From the NCBI GenBank assembly GCA_018651605.1, contig JABIDS010000014.1, positions 18,499 to 82,498 on the forward strand: DNA of 64,000 bases. The letters are read 5' to 3'. Source of the DNA: an archaeon. Its GTDB lineage: Archaea > Nanobdellota > Nanobdellia > Pacearchaeales > GW2011-AR1. The notes beneath the pieces are model-generated. The model did no database searches. It saw only the letters and a program-made list of their open reading frames with translations, and was not told the DNA's origin. How positions within the stretch are numbered: the stretch's first letter is position 1; each line of letters begins with the position of its first letter. The translations under genes were made by a program, and so were the position numbers. Below are positions 9,019 through 18,851 of the stretch, piece after piece.

Positions 9019-9052
9019 AAAATTTTGGGAGGCTTCGCCAACCCAAAATTTT
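9019..9052 (+). repeat. Family A-like hairpin
   Basis: AAAATTTTGGG-A-GGC-TTC-GCC-AA-CCCAAAATTTT. Confidence 0.6.
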
Positions 9053-9159
9053 GAATTTATTGGTAGTGTATATATTTTAGAAGATTATGAGATGTTTTGA
9101 GATTTAGAATATTTAAAAGAATTCAGGGAATTAATTTTTAAAATAGTTTTTGTAATAAA

Positions 9160-9726
9160 TTATATTATGCCTAATTGTGAAAGAATTTTACTTAGTGGAC
9201 TATCTTTTTGAAAATCATGGTCATGAGTATTAAATAATTCATTTCTTAACTCATCTCGTTCGTGGATTATTAATCCCTGTGTGTTTTTACAATATAGTAA
9301 AATATCTCTTGCTTCAGATATTGATCCACAACAAGGTAGTAAATCAGAATTATTAATATTATAAGGAGAATCTTTGTCTTTAATATTTCTATCACCTACT
9401 GCAAGTTTCCATTGTTCTTCATTAGCAATTACTGGTAAAAATTTAGATGCTTCTTCTGCTTTCTTTTTATCAGAATAAATATGATAACCTTGTATACTGA
9501 AAGTACCACTTATTTCTGTTCCTTCCCTTAAAGAAACCATATCTTCCATTTCATAACTTTTTAATCTTCCTAATAATCTATCTTTTACTTTTCCTACTTC
9601 AAGATTATATCTTATAATCTTATTAGTTTGTGGTTGGTTTTTTTGAGGTATATACACTGTTTGATGAATTTCAAATTTTGGTTTAATTAGTTTTATGCTC
9701 AATTTTTCTCTTAATGTTTTTGCCAT
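9160..9726 (-). CDS. Hypothetical protein
   Basis: 188-aa ORF. Confidence 0.6.
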   Translation of the reverse strand: MAKTLREKLSIKLIKPKFEIHQTVYIPQKNQPQTNKIIRYNLEVGKVKDRLLGRLKSYEMEDMVSLREGTEISGTFSIQGYHIYSDKKKAEEASKFLPVIANEEQWKLAVGDRNIKDKDSPYNINNSDLLPCCGSISEARDILLYCKNTQGLIIHERDELRNELFNTHDHDFQKDSPLSKILSQLGII

Positions 9727-9735
9727 TTTAATTTT

Positions 9736-9767
9736 CTCAGAATAATTTTCTGAGGTGTTTTCACCTC
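9736..9767. repeat. Short repeat family C, copy 1 (two overlapping hairpins)
   Basis: CTCAGAA/TTCTGAG and GAGGTG/CACCTC share the GAG at 9752-9754. Confidence 0.55.
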
Positions 9768-9911
9768 TAAAATATTATTTGTTAGTTGTTTTTAAATGTT
9801 TCTGTTTGTTGATTTTTTTATTTGATATTTTCTAAAGGGAATAATTTTAAATTTCTTCTAAACCGCGACATCAACACTTTTATAAAGTTATTTTCTATGT
9901 ATTATTATAAA

Positions 9912-12767
9912 ATGAGGTTGATTAAATTATCGTTTGTATTTTTAATAGGGTTATTTATAATTCTTTTTTCAGTTAGTTTAGCTTTGGCTTCATTTGAAGT
10001 TGGGAATGTTTCTGATGGGTTGACAGAGGTTTACGGTGTGGGTAAGCCAATTAGTGGATGGATAAATTTGAGTGTTGTGAGTGAGGCATCTGATTCTATT
10101 TTAAGTGTTTTTGATAGTTCTGTTAGTTTGATGGATTTGTTGGAGGATAATTCTGTGGAGCCTTTTTGTTCTCCATTAGATTGTAGTGTTTCTTATTCAA
10201 CTGTTGGAGGTGTGAAAAGTTCTGAGGATTTTTCTATAGGTTTTGCTAAGAAAAAAGTTATAGGTGTTAAAATCGTTGGAAATATAGGGGGAATTAATAA
10301 ACTTAATTTTGATGTTTCTACAGATGCAGGTGCTTCATGTGTTAGTCCTCTTCAAATTGATGTATTGAATGATGGTGCTGTTGAATGGAAACATTTGAAT
10401 ACTACTGATAGTTATTGTAATTCTGAAAATCCGTTTGGATGTTTTGATTCTACGACTGTTAAAAATATTAGTGTTACTGAGGTAAATCTTTGTGAGAAGA
10501 TTGTTGTTCCACCTACTAATGCTGTTAAAATTGGTGCTATCTTGAGTGCTATTGGAAATGATTCTGTTGCTAATTTTCAATTAACTCTTAATGGTGAAGC
10601 TTGTTCAGAAAGTGTTGTTGTTACAGAATCTGGAGAGATGAGTTGTATTATGCCTTTGGAAGAAGTGTTAGAAGTGTTTACAGAGATGGTTGTTTGTATT
10701 AATGCTGAGGAGAATTTTGCAGACAAATATAGTATACGATATGATAATTATGAGAATTCAACCTGCGGTTTTAAGGAGAGTGAGGATGTTGGTAATTTTT
10801 TTGATTTTGAAATTTTTGCAAAGCCTTTGAAATATTCTGGGATTGATTCTGATTTTAGATTTAATGATAGTTTGATGGGAGAAGGATTTGGAGATGGCAT
10901 GGCTGAAGAGATATTTAATTATATTTCTGAGAGATATTCTAATTGTAATGATGGTTGTATTATTCCTATAAGTTTTATTTCTGGAATAAATCAGGAATTA
11001 ACTATTTCTGGTTTGGAATTATCTTATGATATTGTTGGTGATTTGAACCCGGATTCTGTTAGTGATTTTTATGAATTGAATTCGTCAGCCCCTTTTGTAA
11101 GTTTTGGTTTTGAGAAATTGGAATTAGAAGGTATGAATTTTTTAACTCCTTTGAGTTTGGGAAAGAAAACATTTTCATTGAAATTAAATGATGAAGAAAT
11201 ATTAGAAAAGGAGATAATTGTTAGAAAGATTCCTGAGATAAATAATGTTTTTCCTAAGAATCCTTCTTCTTTGGTTCCTGTTACGTTTATTGCGAGTTTG
11301 GAAAATAATACTGCGAACCTTAGTTATAGTTGGGATTTTGGAGATAATTCTTCTGTGCAGAATTCTAATAATGAGTTTATGAAACATACTTATTCTCAAC
11401 TTGGTTCTTATGATTTGAAATTGACTATTAAGGGAAGTTTTGGGGAATCTTCGAAGACATTTAAGATAAATGTTATTGCTCCTGCTGATGCTATAAATAA
11501 AACTCTTATAAATTATAAGGCTAATTTGAAAAATTTGAAAAAACAGATTGATGCTTTGCCTTTGATGATAAGGACTCAGATGGAAAAGGAAATTGATTTG
11601 GATGATTTGGGGAAAATAGTGGACAAGAAAGATGAGAAATTTAAGGATGCTCTTACTGATGAGGAGTTTGTTGATTTGATGAAAGAGCTTTTGTTGATTA
11701 AAGTGCCTAAAGAGATTGTTGAAGGGTTTGTTATGGTTGAGGGAGAGTTTTTTCAGATTCCTGATGAGATAAAGTTGGAAAATTTTGAAGCATTAGATGT
11801 GGGAGTGGTTGAAGGGCAAGATAGTGATTATTTTAATGCTATGAATAATTGGATAATTGAGAACTTGGATGCAACTATTGAGTCAAAGAATTATATTTTT
11901 AATTATGATGATGCCCCTAGTGAATCTTTATTTTCTTATATTAAAATTAAATTGAAACCTTTAAGTGATTTAGATGAAGTTTATGTTGTGATAAATGGAA
12001 ATCCTGCTAAGATAAAGTTTTCTGATGATTTTAAGGATAAAGATATAGAAGAATCTGCTCGTGCGATAATTTTTGATGAGCTTATTGCTGATGAGACTAC
12101 AGTTATTGAGTTTATCCATCCTGGAGCTATTACTATTGATAATTTACCTGTTTATATTTCTCCGGATTTTAGTGAGTTGGAATTGAGTGTTAGTGTTGGT
12201 GCTTGTAATAATGATGGTAAATGTGGATCTGGAGAGAATACTAAAAATTGTAAAAATGATTGTAAGCCTTGGAAATTTGTGATATTTTTGTTGTTTGTTG
12301 TTTTTTTTATTGGGTTTATTGCCTATATTATTTTGCAAGAATGGTATAAAAGAAAATATGAATCTCATTTGTTTAAAAATAAGAATCAGTTATTTAATTT
12401 GATAAATTTTATAAGTGTTTCTGAAGGTAGTGGCACTTCTAAAGATGAGATTTTTAATAATTTGAAAAATCAGGGATGGAAGAATGAGCAACTTGTTTAT
12501 GCTTGGAAAAAATATAAGGGTAAGAGAACTGGGATGTGGGAGATACCTATTTTTAGTGTTTTTGAGAAAAGGAAATTGAAAAAAGAATTGGCTAAGAGGA
12601 AAGGTCGTGTTGGTGGTCGTGGAGTTCCAATAAATCCTCAGCAGAAGAAGGGTAAGAAGAAATTGTTTGGTAGAAAGAACAAGAGTGTTGGTAGGAGGGT
12701 TGGTTCTGGTGTTGGTAATGTGGGTGTTGGTGGGCGTGGTTCTGGTCGTGGTGGTAAAAGATTTTGA
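9912..12767 (+). CDS. Large surface protein with PKD-like domain, Cys-rich juxtamembrane motif, TM segment and basic Gly/Arg tail
   Basis: Signal-like MRLIKLSFVFLIGLFIILFSVSLALA; LSYSWDFGDNSS...HTYSQLGSYDLKLTI (PKD); GACNNDGKCGSGENTKNCKNDC; C-terminal TM; ORF opens at 9822. Confidence 0.8.
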   Translation: MRLIKLSFVFLIGLFIILFSVSLALASFEVGNVSDGLTEVYGVGKPISGWINLSVVSEASDSILSVFDSSVSLMDLLEDNSVEPFCSPLDCSVSYSTVGGVKSSEDFSIGFAKKKVIGVKIVGNIGGINKLNFDVSTDAGASCVSPLQIDVLNDGAVEWKHLNTTDSYCNSENPFGCFDSTTVKNISVTEVNLCEKIVVPPTNAVKIGAILSAIGNDSVANFQLTLNGEACSESVVVTESGEMSCIMPLEEVLEVFTEMVVCINAEENFADKYSIRYDNYENSTCGFKESEDVGNFFDFEIFAKPLKYSGIDSDFRFNDSLMGEGFGDGMAEEIFNYISERYSNCNDGCIIPISFISGINQELTISGLELSYDIVGDLNPDSVSDFYELNSSAPFVSFGFEKLELEGMNFLTPLSLGKKTFSLKLNDEEILEKEIIVRKIPEINNVFPKNPSSLVPVTFIASLENNTANLSYSWDFGDNSSVQNSNNEFMKHTYSQLGSYDLKLTIKGSFGESSKTFKINVIAPADAINKTLINYKANLKNLKKQIDALPLMIRTQMEKEIDLDDLGKIVDKKDEKFKDALTDEEFVDLMKELLLIKVPKEIVEGFVMVEGEFFQIPDEIKLENFEALDVGVVEGQDSDYFNAMNNWIIENLDATIESKNYIFNYDDAPSESLFSYIKIKLKPLSDLDEVYVVINGNPAKIKFSDDFKDKDIEESARAIIFDELIADETTVIEFIHPGAITIDNLPVYISPDFSELELSVSVGACNNDGKCGSGENTKNCKNDCKPWKFVIFLLFVVFFIGFIAYIILQEWYKRKYESHLFKNKNQLFNLINFISVSEGSGTSKDEIFNNLKNQGWKNEQLVYAWKKYKGKRTGMWEIPIFSVFEKRKLKKELAKRKGRVGGRGVPINPQQKKGKKKLFGRKNKSVGRRVGSGVGNVGVGGRGSGRGGKRF

Positions 12768-12845
12768 ATAAATTTTTAAATATATCCAACAATATATCTA
12801 ATTAATCTACAAATACTTTAAAAAGAGTGGTTTCTTATTTGAGTT

Positions 12846-13478
12846 ATGAAGATATTGAAAAGTTTTACAAAGAGGATATTTGGTATTTTTTTTAGGCAGA
12901 AAAAGGATATTAGTTTGGGTTTTTATGGTCCGCCGAATGCTGGGAAGACATCTTTGACAAATAGGATTTGTAAGGATTGGACTGGAGAGGAAGTTGGAAG
13001 TGTTAGTAAGATTCCACATTAGACTCGGAATGTTCAGTTTAAGGAAGTTGAGATAAAGTATAAGGAAAAGAGTTTGAAGTTTAAGTTGATTGATACTCCT
13101 GGAATTGCGACAAAGATTGATTATGAAGATTTTATGAAACATAAGATGAAGAAGAAGGCGTCTCAGAAAAGAGCGAAGGAGGCGACGCAGGGGATTGTGG
13201 AGGCTATTAAATGGTTGGAGGATGTTGATGCAGTGGTTGTTGTTGTTGATGCTACTCAGAACCCTTATTCTCAAGTAAATATAACAATTGTTGGTAATTT
13301 GATTGCTAGAAATATTCCTGTTTTGGTTGTGGCTAATAAAATAGATTTGAAAAAGGCAGATGTTAAGAAAGTTGAAGCTGCTTTTCCAGAATATGAGGTT
13401 GTAGGAATATCTGCTAAAAATGGGAAGAACATGGATGAGTTTTATGAATCTGTTTTTGAGTTGTCTAAAAAAGCATAG
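12846..13478 (+). pseudogene. Era-like archaeal GTPase interrupted by in-frame TAG at 13020-13022
   Basis: MKILKSF...GFYGPPNAGKTSLTNRICKDWTGEEVGSVSKIPH*TRNVQFKEV...LIDTPGI...VANKID...GISAK in one continuous frame. Confidence 0.85.
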
Positions 13479-13513
13479 CATTTAAAAATATACAATACAA
13501 TATATAATAAGAG

Positions 13514-13921
13514 ATGATGGTTAAGAAGAAAAAAACAAAAAAGAAGGTAAATGGATTGACGTTGCATTTTATGCCTTATTCAGAGATAGCCCGGCTTGAG
13601 ACTGTTGATAGAATAAAGAAACTTTTGACTTTGGTTTTAAATCAGAAAGTTGTTGTTTTGCAGGGAAGGTTGAGGCCTGAAGAAGAAACAAGGTTGATTG
13701 AAGATACAATGATTATGATAGGTAATATAGAGGGGTTTAAGGGCGTTGAGTTGGCTGTTATTTCTCAAGATAATGAAGAGAGTAGTTTTTTTGATAAGTT
13801 TAAATCAGGGGTTGTTAAAATGCTTGTTGGGCATCAAGGGGCGTTGACAATAATTGGGCCAGCGTCGGTTGTTAAAGAGATGAAGAATGATCCTAAGAAA
13901 TTAGAAGTTATGATGCGGTAG
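13514..13921 (+). CDS. DUF2073-like archaeal protein
   Basis: KKVNGLTLHFMPYSEIARLETVDRIKKLLTLV...VVLQGRLRPEEETRLIEDTM; next to the Era-like GTPase. Confidence 0.75.
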   Translation: MMVKKKKTKKKVNGLTLHFMPYSEIARLETVDRIKKLLTLVLNQKVVVLQGRLRPEEETRLIEDTMIMIGNIEGFKGVELAVISQDNEESSFFDKFKSGVVKMLVGHQGALTIIGPASVVKEMKNDPKKLEVMMR

Positions 13922-13962
13922 GTTTGTTGGAATTATTTTAAAGGAGGTAACTTGAATTCTAT

Positions 13963-14313
13963 TTAATCAAGGTGTTTTTCATCAAGTTCTGCTAGAACAT
14001 TTAAAATTAATCTTGAATCTTTGACTTCGCTAACTGTTGCGACTTCTCTTTGAGAGTCGTAGTGAGTTACTTGCCAAATTCTATCTGGAGCAATAAGTTT
14101 TAATTCATCTCTACGTGTAGCATTTGGATTTTCAACTGTAGCTACTCCTGCGTTTTCTAATTTTTCTTCTCTTTCATCTACAATGTAATCATTTCCATTA
14201 TATCTAACACCATGTAAATCCGAATAAATTGGACTGTTGTCTGTATCAGATCCTAATTCTTGAGAACCTTTTTCTAAGTCCCAATGTTCAATTGTTTTTA
14301 TTGTCATTTTCAA
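13963..14313 (-). CDS. Hypothetical protein
   Basis: 116-aa ORF. Confidence 0.55.
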   Translation of the reverse strand: MKMTIKTIEHWDLEKGSQELGSDTDNSPIYSDLHGVRYNGNDYIVDEREEKLENAGVATVENPNATRRDELKLIAPDRIWQVTHYDSQREVATVSEVKDSRLILNVLAELDEKHLD

Positions 14314-14420
14314 TTTAGTTTGTTTGTTTAGGTTTATAAATCTTTCTATTTGTTACTACTTAGAAGTTTTAATTTATTTGCAATCAAAACCTTTATAATT
14401 CTTTTTAGATTCTATTTATA

Positions 14421-15167
14421 ATGCAAACTTTAAGTGTTTTGAATTGGATATTGTTGGTGACAATTTTAAATGGATTTCTAGCTTTTGCTGGGGCTTTGTT
14501 GTTTGTTGTTTTTAAGAAAAATTTGAATAAGATTTTGATACTTTTAGTTTCGTTTACAACTGGGGCGTTGTTGGGTGGAGCTTTTTTTCATTTTATTCCT
14601 GAAGCATTGGGAGAAATTTCTGTTATTAATGTTAGTTTGCTTGTTGTGTTGGGTTTTTTTATATTTTTAATTCTAGAGAGAATTGTTCATTGGCATCACT
14701 GTCATGATGGGCATTGTGATAAACATCCCTTTACATTTCTTTTGTTGTATGGAGATGCTCTTCATAATTTTATTGATGGATTGATTATTGCGGGTTCATT
14801 TTTGATTTCAATTCCTTTTGGAATAATTACAAGTGTTCTTATTATTTCTCATGAACTTCCTCAAGAGATTGGAGATTTTGGAGTTTTGGTTTATGGAGGA
14901 TTTACAAAAGGTAAGGCTTTGATGTATAATTTTATTTCTCAACTCACTGCTGTTTTGGGTGGGTTGTTAGGATTTTTCTTTTTGCAATCTGGTGAATTTG
15001 TTGTTTATCTTTTGCCGATTGCTGCAGGAGGATTTATTTATATTGCTGTTGCTGATTTGATTCCTGAAATTTTTAAAGAGAAAGATTTGGTTAAAGTTGT
15101 TGTTAATTTATTAGGAATAATTGCAGGTTTGCTTTTGTTGATTTCTAGTAAGGTTTTTGTTGGTTAG
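14421..15167 (+). CDS. ZIP-family metal transporter
   Basis: Multiple TMs; HFIPEAL, HHCHDGHCDKH loop, DALHNFIDGLIIAGSF, HELPQEIGDFGVL. Confidence 0.93.
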   Translation: MQTLSVLNWILLVTILNGFLAFAGALLFVVFKKNLNKILILLVSFTTGALLGGAFFHFIPEALGEISVINVSLLVVLGFFIFLILERIVHWHHCHDGHCDKHPFTFLLLYGDALHNFIDGLIIAGSFLISIPFGIITSVLIISHELPQEIGDFGVLVYGGFTKGKALMYNFISQLTAVLGGLLGFFFLQSGEFVVYLLPIAAGGFIYIAVADLIPEIFKEKDLVKVVVNLLGIIAGLLLLISSKVFVG

Positions 15168-15475
15168 AGTTCTTTGATGTTTTTATTGTCCTTATATCTC
15201 CATTTAGAATGTCCAAATTGGATTATTAAATCAATTCCTAGTTCTTTTGTGTTTGTTGGTAAATCGCAGGCTCCAAAACAAGAGTTCATCCAGATGAATG
15301 TTTGAGTGTTTGTTTGGTTTTCTATTTCTTTTGAAATGGTTTGTGCATGTGGTTTCATGCCTTCTGGAAATTGTAAGAGGACTTTTTTGGGTTTTTGTTT
15401 TTTTATAGTTTTAACTATCTTTTGAATTTCTAAGTTGTAGATTTGGTTTATTTCTTGAATTGTTTTGGGTTTCAT
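15164..15475 (-). CDS. Truncated diphthamide synthase Dph2-like N-terminal domain
   Basis: KKVLLQFPEGMKPHAQTISKEIE...SCFGACDLPTNTKELGIDLIIQFGHS; only 103 aa. Confidence 0.75.
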   Translation of the reverse strand: MKPKTIQEINQIYNLEIQKIVKTIKKQKPKKVLLQFPEGMKPHAQTISKEIENQTNTQTFIWMNSCFGACDLPTNTKELGIDLIIQFGHSKWRYKDNKNIKEL

Positions 15476-15525
15476 ATGTAGGATAAGAAGGCAAGGTTTT
15501 TATATTTTGGGTTCTTAAGAATATT

Positions 15526-15906
15526 ATGGTTTCTAGATATGGTGAAAGGTTGCAAGAATTAGAACAAGAAATAGTTGGGAAACTGAATGAATTGGGAGTT
15601 ATTAATTTAAAATTTTATTTTCCAGATAATCCGGGTCCTGAAGATAAGCCTTATTTGAGATATAAGATAGTGAAACCTTTTGAGGATTGTAGGGGTTTTA
15701 GACAGAAGATAACTTCTTTGATTGTTAAAAATTTTTCAGGAAAAATTAAGACTCTTAATTGGGGTAGAGATTCTGAAAGTTTGAAGAAGGAACATAAAGT
15801 ATATTTGGAGATGTGTGATGTTCATATTGAAAATCCTTCTTCGATGAATCATGGATTGTTGAATTTAATTAACCAAGAATTGAGAAGCTATAAAATGAGG
15901 AAATAG
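15526..15906 (+). CDS. Hypothetical protein
   Basis: 126-aa ORF. Confidence 0.5.
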   Translation: MVSRYGERLQELEQEIVGKLNELGVINLKFYFPDNPGPEDKPYLRYKIVKPFEDCRGFRQKITSLIVKNFSGKIKTLNWGRDSESLKKEHKVYLEMCDVHIENPSSMNHGLLNLINQELRSYKMRK

Positions 15907-15949
15907 TTCTACCCAAAAACCTTTTAACCCCTAGTTACGCATTGTTTTT

Positions 15950-17683
15950 ATGAAAGAAATAATAAGGCAACCAATTGTAACTGTGGCAGGTCATGTTGAC
16001 CATGGAAAGACAACTATACTTGATAGTATAAGGAATTCAAATGTTTATGATAGCGAGGCTGGGGGGATTACTCAGAAGATTTCGTTTACAAAGGTTCCTA
16101 TTGAGAATATTCGGAAAAGGTGTTCGCAGTTGGATTGTTTGGAGTTAGATATTCCTGGGTTTTTGTTTATTGATACTCCTGGGCATGCAGCTTTTTCGCA
16201 TCTTCGTAAAAGGGGCGGTGCTTTGGCAGACTTAGCTGTTCTTTTGATAGATATTAATGATGGAATAAAACCTCAGACTCAAGAAGTTATTCAGATTTTG
16301 AAATTGAATAAGATTCCTTTTGTTGTTGCTTTGAATAAGATTGATAATATTTCTGGTTGGAGAAAACAGTCTGATAATTTGAAGGAGAATATAGATAAAC
16401 AAAGTGAGAATACTCGTCTTTCTTTTAATGAGAAGTTGTTGACTATTGTTGGTTCTTTGTATCATCATGGTTTTAATGCTAAACCTTTTTATGAGGTTAG
16501 TGATTTTAAATCGCAACTTGCTTTGATTCCTTGTTCAGGGAAAACTGGAGAGGGAATAAATGAATTGATTTTGACACTTTGTGGTTTGAGTCAGAAGTTT
16601 TTGAAAGAAAATTTGAAATTAGGTAAGGAAGCTAAGGGTGTTATTTTGGAAGTAAAGAAAGAAAAGACAATGCAATATGCTGAGGCTATTTTGTATGATG
16701 GTGTTTTGAATTCTTCTGATGAGATAATTGTTGCTAGTTTTGATGAGCCGATTGTTAGTAAGATTCGTGTTTTGGAAGAGATACGGCCGGTTTCAGATAA
16801 ATTTAAGCCGGCTGATGAAGTTAGTGCTGCGAATGGAATTAGGATGCAGTTGATTAATTCTGAAGGAGTTTTGCCTGGAATGCCTTTTAGTGTTTTTAAT
16901 GATAATTTGGATAAAGTGAAAGAAGAGTTTAAGAAAGAAGTTGGGGAGAAATTGAAGACTGATTCTAAGGGTTTGATTGTTAAGGCAGATTCTTTGGGAA
17001 GTTTGGAGGCTTTGGTTGGAATGTTGAGGGTTGAAGGAATTAAGATTATTAAGTCTGGTATTGGTTTGATTAATAAGAAGGATGTTATTTCTGCTAGGGC
17101 AAATCTTAGAGAAGACTCTGAAAATGCTTTGATTCTAGGATTTAATGTTGAGGAGGATTCTGAAGTTAAGGAAATGGATTTGAAAGATATTAAGATTTTG
17201 AAGAATGATGTTATTTACAAATTGATTGAGGATTTAGTTGAATGGCAGGGTTTGAAGAGAGATGAGATTCGTAGGAAGAAGTTGATGGGTTTGACAAGTG
17301 TTTGTAAGCTTAGTGTTTTGCATCAGTATGTTTTTAGGGCGAGTAATCCTGCTGTTTTTGGTGTTCGTGTTGAAGCAGGTAGGTTGAAACCGGGAATTAA
17401 GTTAATGGATGGTTCTGGTAATCCTATTGCAAAAGTGAAAGGTATTCAGGAAAATCAGAAAAAAATTGAAGAAGCTGTTGTTGGTTCTGAAGTTGCTATG
17501 TCTTTACCAGGGATTAATTTTGAGAGGCAGATGACGGAGATTAATGAATTATATTCTGAGATTAGTGAGAAGCAATTTAGGGATTTTAAGGATAATAAGG
17601 ATTTGTTGGATAGTGGGGAGATGAAGGTTTTGCAGAAGATTGCGCAGATTAAAAGGGCGCAGGATGGGACTTGGGGTGTTTAG
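15950..17683 (+). CDS. infB: Translation initiation factor aIF5B
   Basis: VTVAGHVDHGKTTILDSIR, DTPGHAAFSHLRKRGG, NKID; aIF5B C-terminal region. Confidence 0.96.
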   Translation: MKEIIRQPIVTVAGHVDHGKTTILDSIRNSNVYDSEAGGITQKISFTKVPIENIRKRCSQLDCLELDIPGFLFIDTPGHAAFSHLRKRGGALADLAVLLIDINDGIKPQTQEVIQILKLNKIPFVVALNKIDNISGWRKQSDNLKENIDKQSENTRLSFNEKLLTIVGSLYHHGFNAKPFYEVSDFKSQLALIPCSGKTGEGINELILTLCGLSQKFLKENLKLGKEAKGVILEVKKEKTMQYAEAILYDGVLNSSDEIIVASFDEPIVSKIRVLEEIRPVSDKFKPADEVSAANGIRMQLINSEGVLPGMPFSVFNDNLDKVKEEFKKEVGEKLKTDSKGLIVKADSLGSLEALVGMLRVEGIKIIKSGIGLINKKDVISARANLREDSENALILGFNVEEDSEVKEMDLKDIKILKNDVIYKLIEDLVEWQGLKRDEIRRKKLMGLTSVCKLSVLHQYVFRASNPAVFGVRVEAGRLKPGIKLMDGSGNPIAKVKGIQENQKKIEEAVVGSEVAMSLPGINFERQMTEINELYSEISEKQFRDFKDNKDLLDSGEMKVLQKIAQIKRAQDGTWGV

Positions 17684-17724
17684 AGTAATAATGTTTATAT
17701 AATATTTATTCTTTAAAAATTTTA

Positions 17725-18150
17725 ATGGCAGATTTTCCAGTAATAGGAATAGATAGTGAAGAACTTGAATTGGAAATATTTAGGGCATATGAAAGATATA
17801 ATGATACCTTGATGAAGGTAAGGATTTATGCTGATGTTGATGAAAGTATTCGAGAGATAGGTTTTTTTGGTAGAGTTTCTAAAACTGTTGCTGAAATAAC
17901 TACTGAAAATTTGGTTAGTTTTTATAGGAATGTTATTTATTTGAAAAAGGAGCAGGGCGAATTATCTTGTTTATTGAAAATCTATAAAAAATATTTTCCA
18001 GATTCTGAAATTTCATTTTTGGATGAAAAAAAATTAGAAGGGATTATTTCTTCAAATGGTGATTCTGTAGAAATAAAACAAAAAGAATTATTAGGAAGAT
18101 TGAAAGCAAATTTTGGGCAGGGTTTAGAGAGATATTATTCTGAAATATAA
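17725..18150 (+). CDS. Hypothetical protein
   Basis: 141-aa ORF. Confidence 0.55.
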   Translation: MADFPVIGIDSEELELEIFRAYERYNDTLMKVRIYADVDESIREIGFFGRVSKTVAEITTENLVSFYRNVIYLKKEQGELSCLLKIYKKYFPDSEISFLDEKKLEGIISSNGDSVEIKQKELLGRLKANFGQGLERYYSEI

Positions 18151-18851
18151 TCTAATGCTGTTTTCATAACAACTGGATTATAGCATATAAACATATGTCC
18201 TCCTTGGATTCCTATTTGTTCTACCCTATTTGTTTGAGTATATTCATGCGGAATTATTTTATCATTAATACCATAAAGAGCAAGGTGATTTTTAACACTA
18301 TAGTCTTCTTTTGTTTCTTCAATTCCTTGATTAGCAAAATGAGGATTATTACCAAGAAATTCATGAAGTTTAAATGCCCATTCTGTTTCTGAAACTGGTT
18401 TTAAAGGACTATAAACTGTAACCATTTTATCTATTACTTTTGTTCCTTCTAGTTTTTCTGCATAATATCTAGCAACAACCCCTCCTAAACTAACTCCTAT
18501 AAGATTTATTTTTTCTGTTCCTACTTTTTCTATGGCTTCGTCTATTTGTGTTTTTATTTCTAATGCACTTTCATTTATTGGAACCTTATAATCATATCCA
18601 AAGGAGGTTATAGGAATATTTCTTTTTTTAAACCATCTGACCATACTATGCATAGAATTATAATAATTAGCAAGATATCCATGTAATAAAACTGTAAGTT
18701 TTTCATTTTCTTCCTTTGCCTTGTTAATACTTTCTTGATTTGATTTGTCCATTCCTTTTTTTGTTCCTAAAAGTGTTGAAGTTGCTAAACAAATTGAAAG
18801 TAGATTATCTGTTAGGGATTTTTTAAGAATTGGAGGGGCTCTTTTATTCAT
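18135..18851 (-). CDS. Alpha/beta-hydrolase (lipase/esterase-like)
   Basis: LLHGYLANYYNSM; nucleophile elbow LIGVSLGGVVARYYAEKL. Confidence 0.8.
   Translation of the reverse strand: MNKRAPPILKKSLTDNLLSICLATSTLLGTKKGMDKSNQESINKAKEENEKLTVLLHGYLANYYNSMHSMVRWFKKRNIPITSFGYDYKVPINESALEIKTQIDEAIEKVGTEKINLIGVSLGGVVARYYAEKLEGTKVIDKMVTVYSPLKPVSETEWAFKLHEFLGNNPHFANQGIEETKEDYSVKNHLALYGINDKIIPHEYTQTNRVEQIGIQGGHMFICYNPVVMKTALDYISE

Noticed and set aside
13020-13022. Genome-wide TAG reassignment
   Set aside because: Many genes here end normally at TAG (for example 8981, 13478, 27386), so a global code change is not supported; only the local interruption is reported.
12807-13481. Long minus-strand ORF opposite the GTPase (224 aa)
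   Set aside because: Composition (Ser/Asn/Leu/Ile-rich, no domain signature) is typical of an antisense shadow; the plus strand has clear GTPase motifs.
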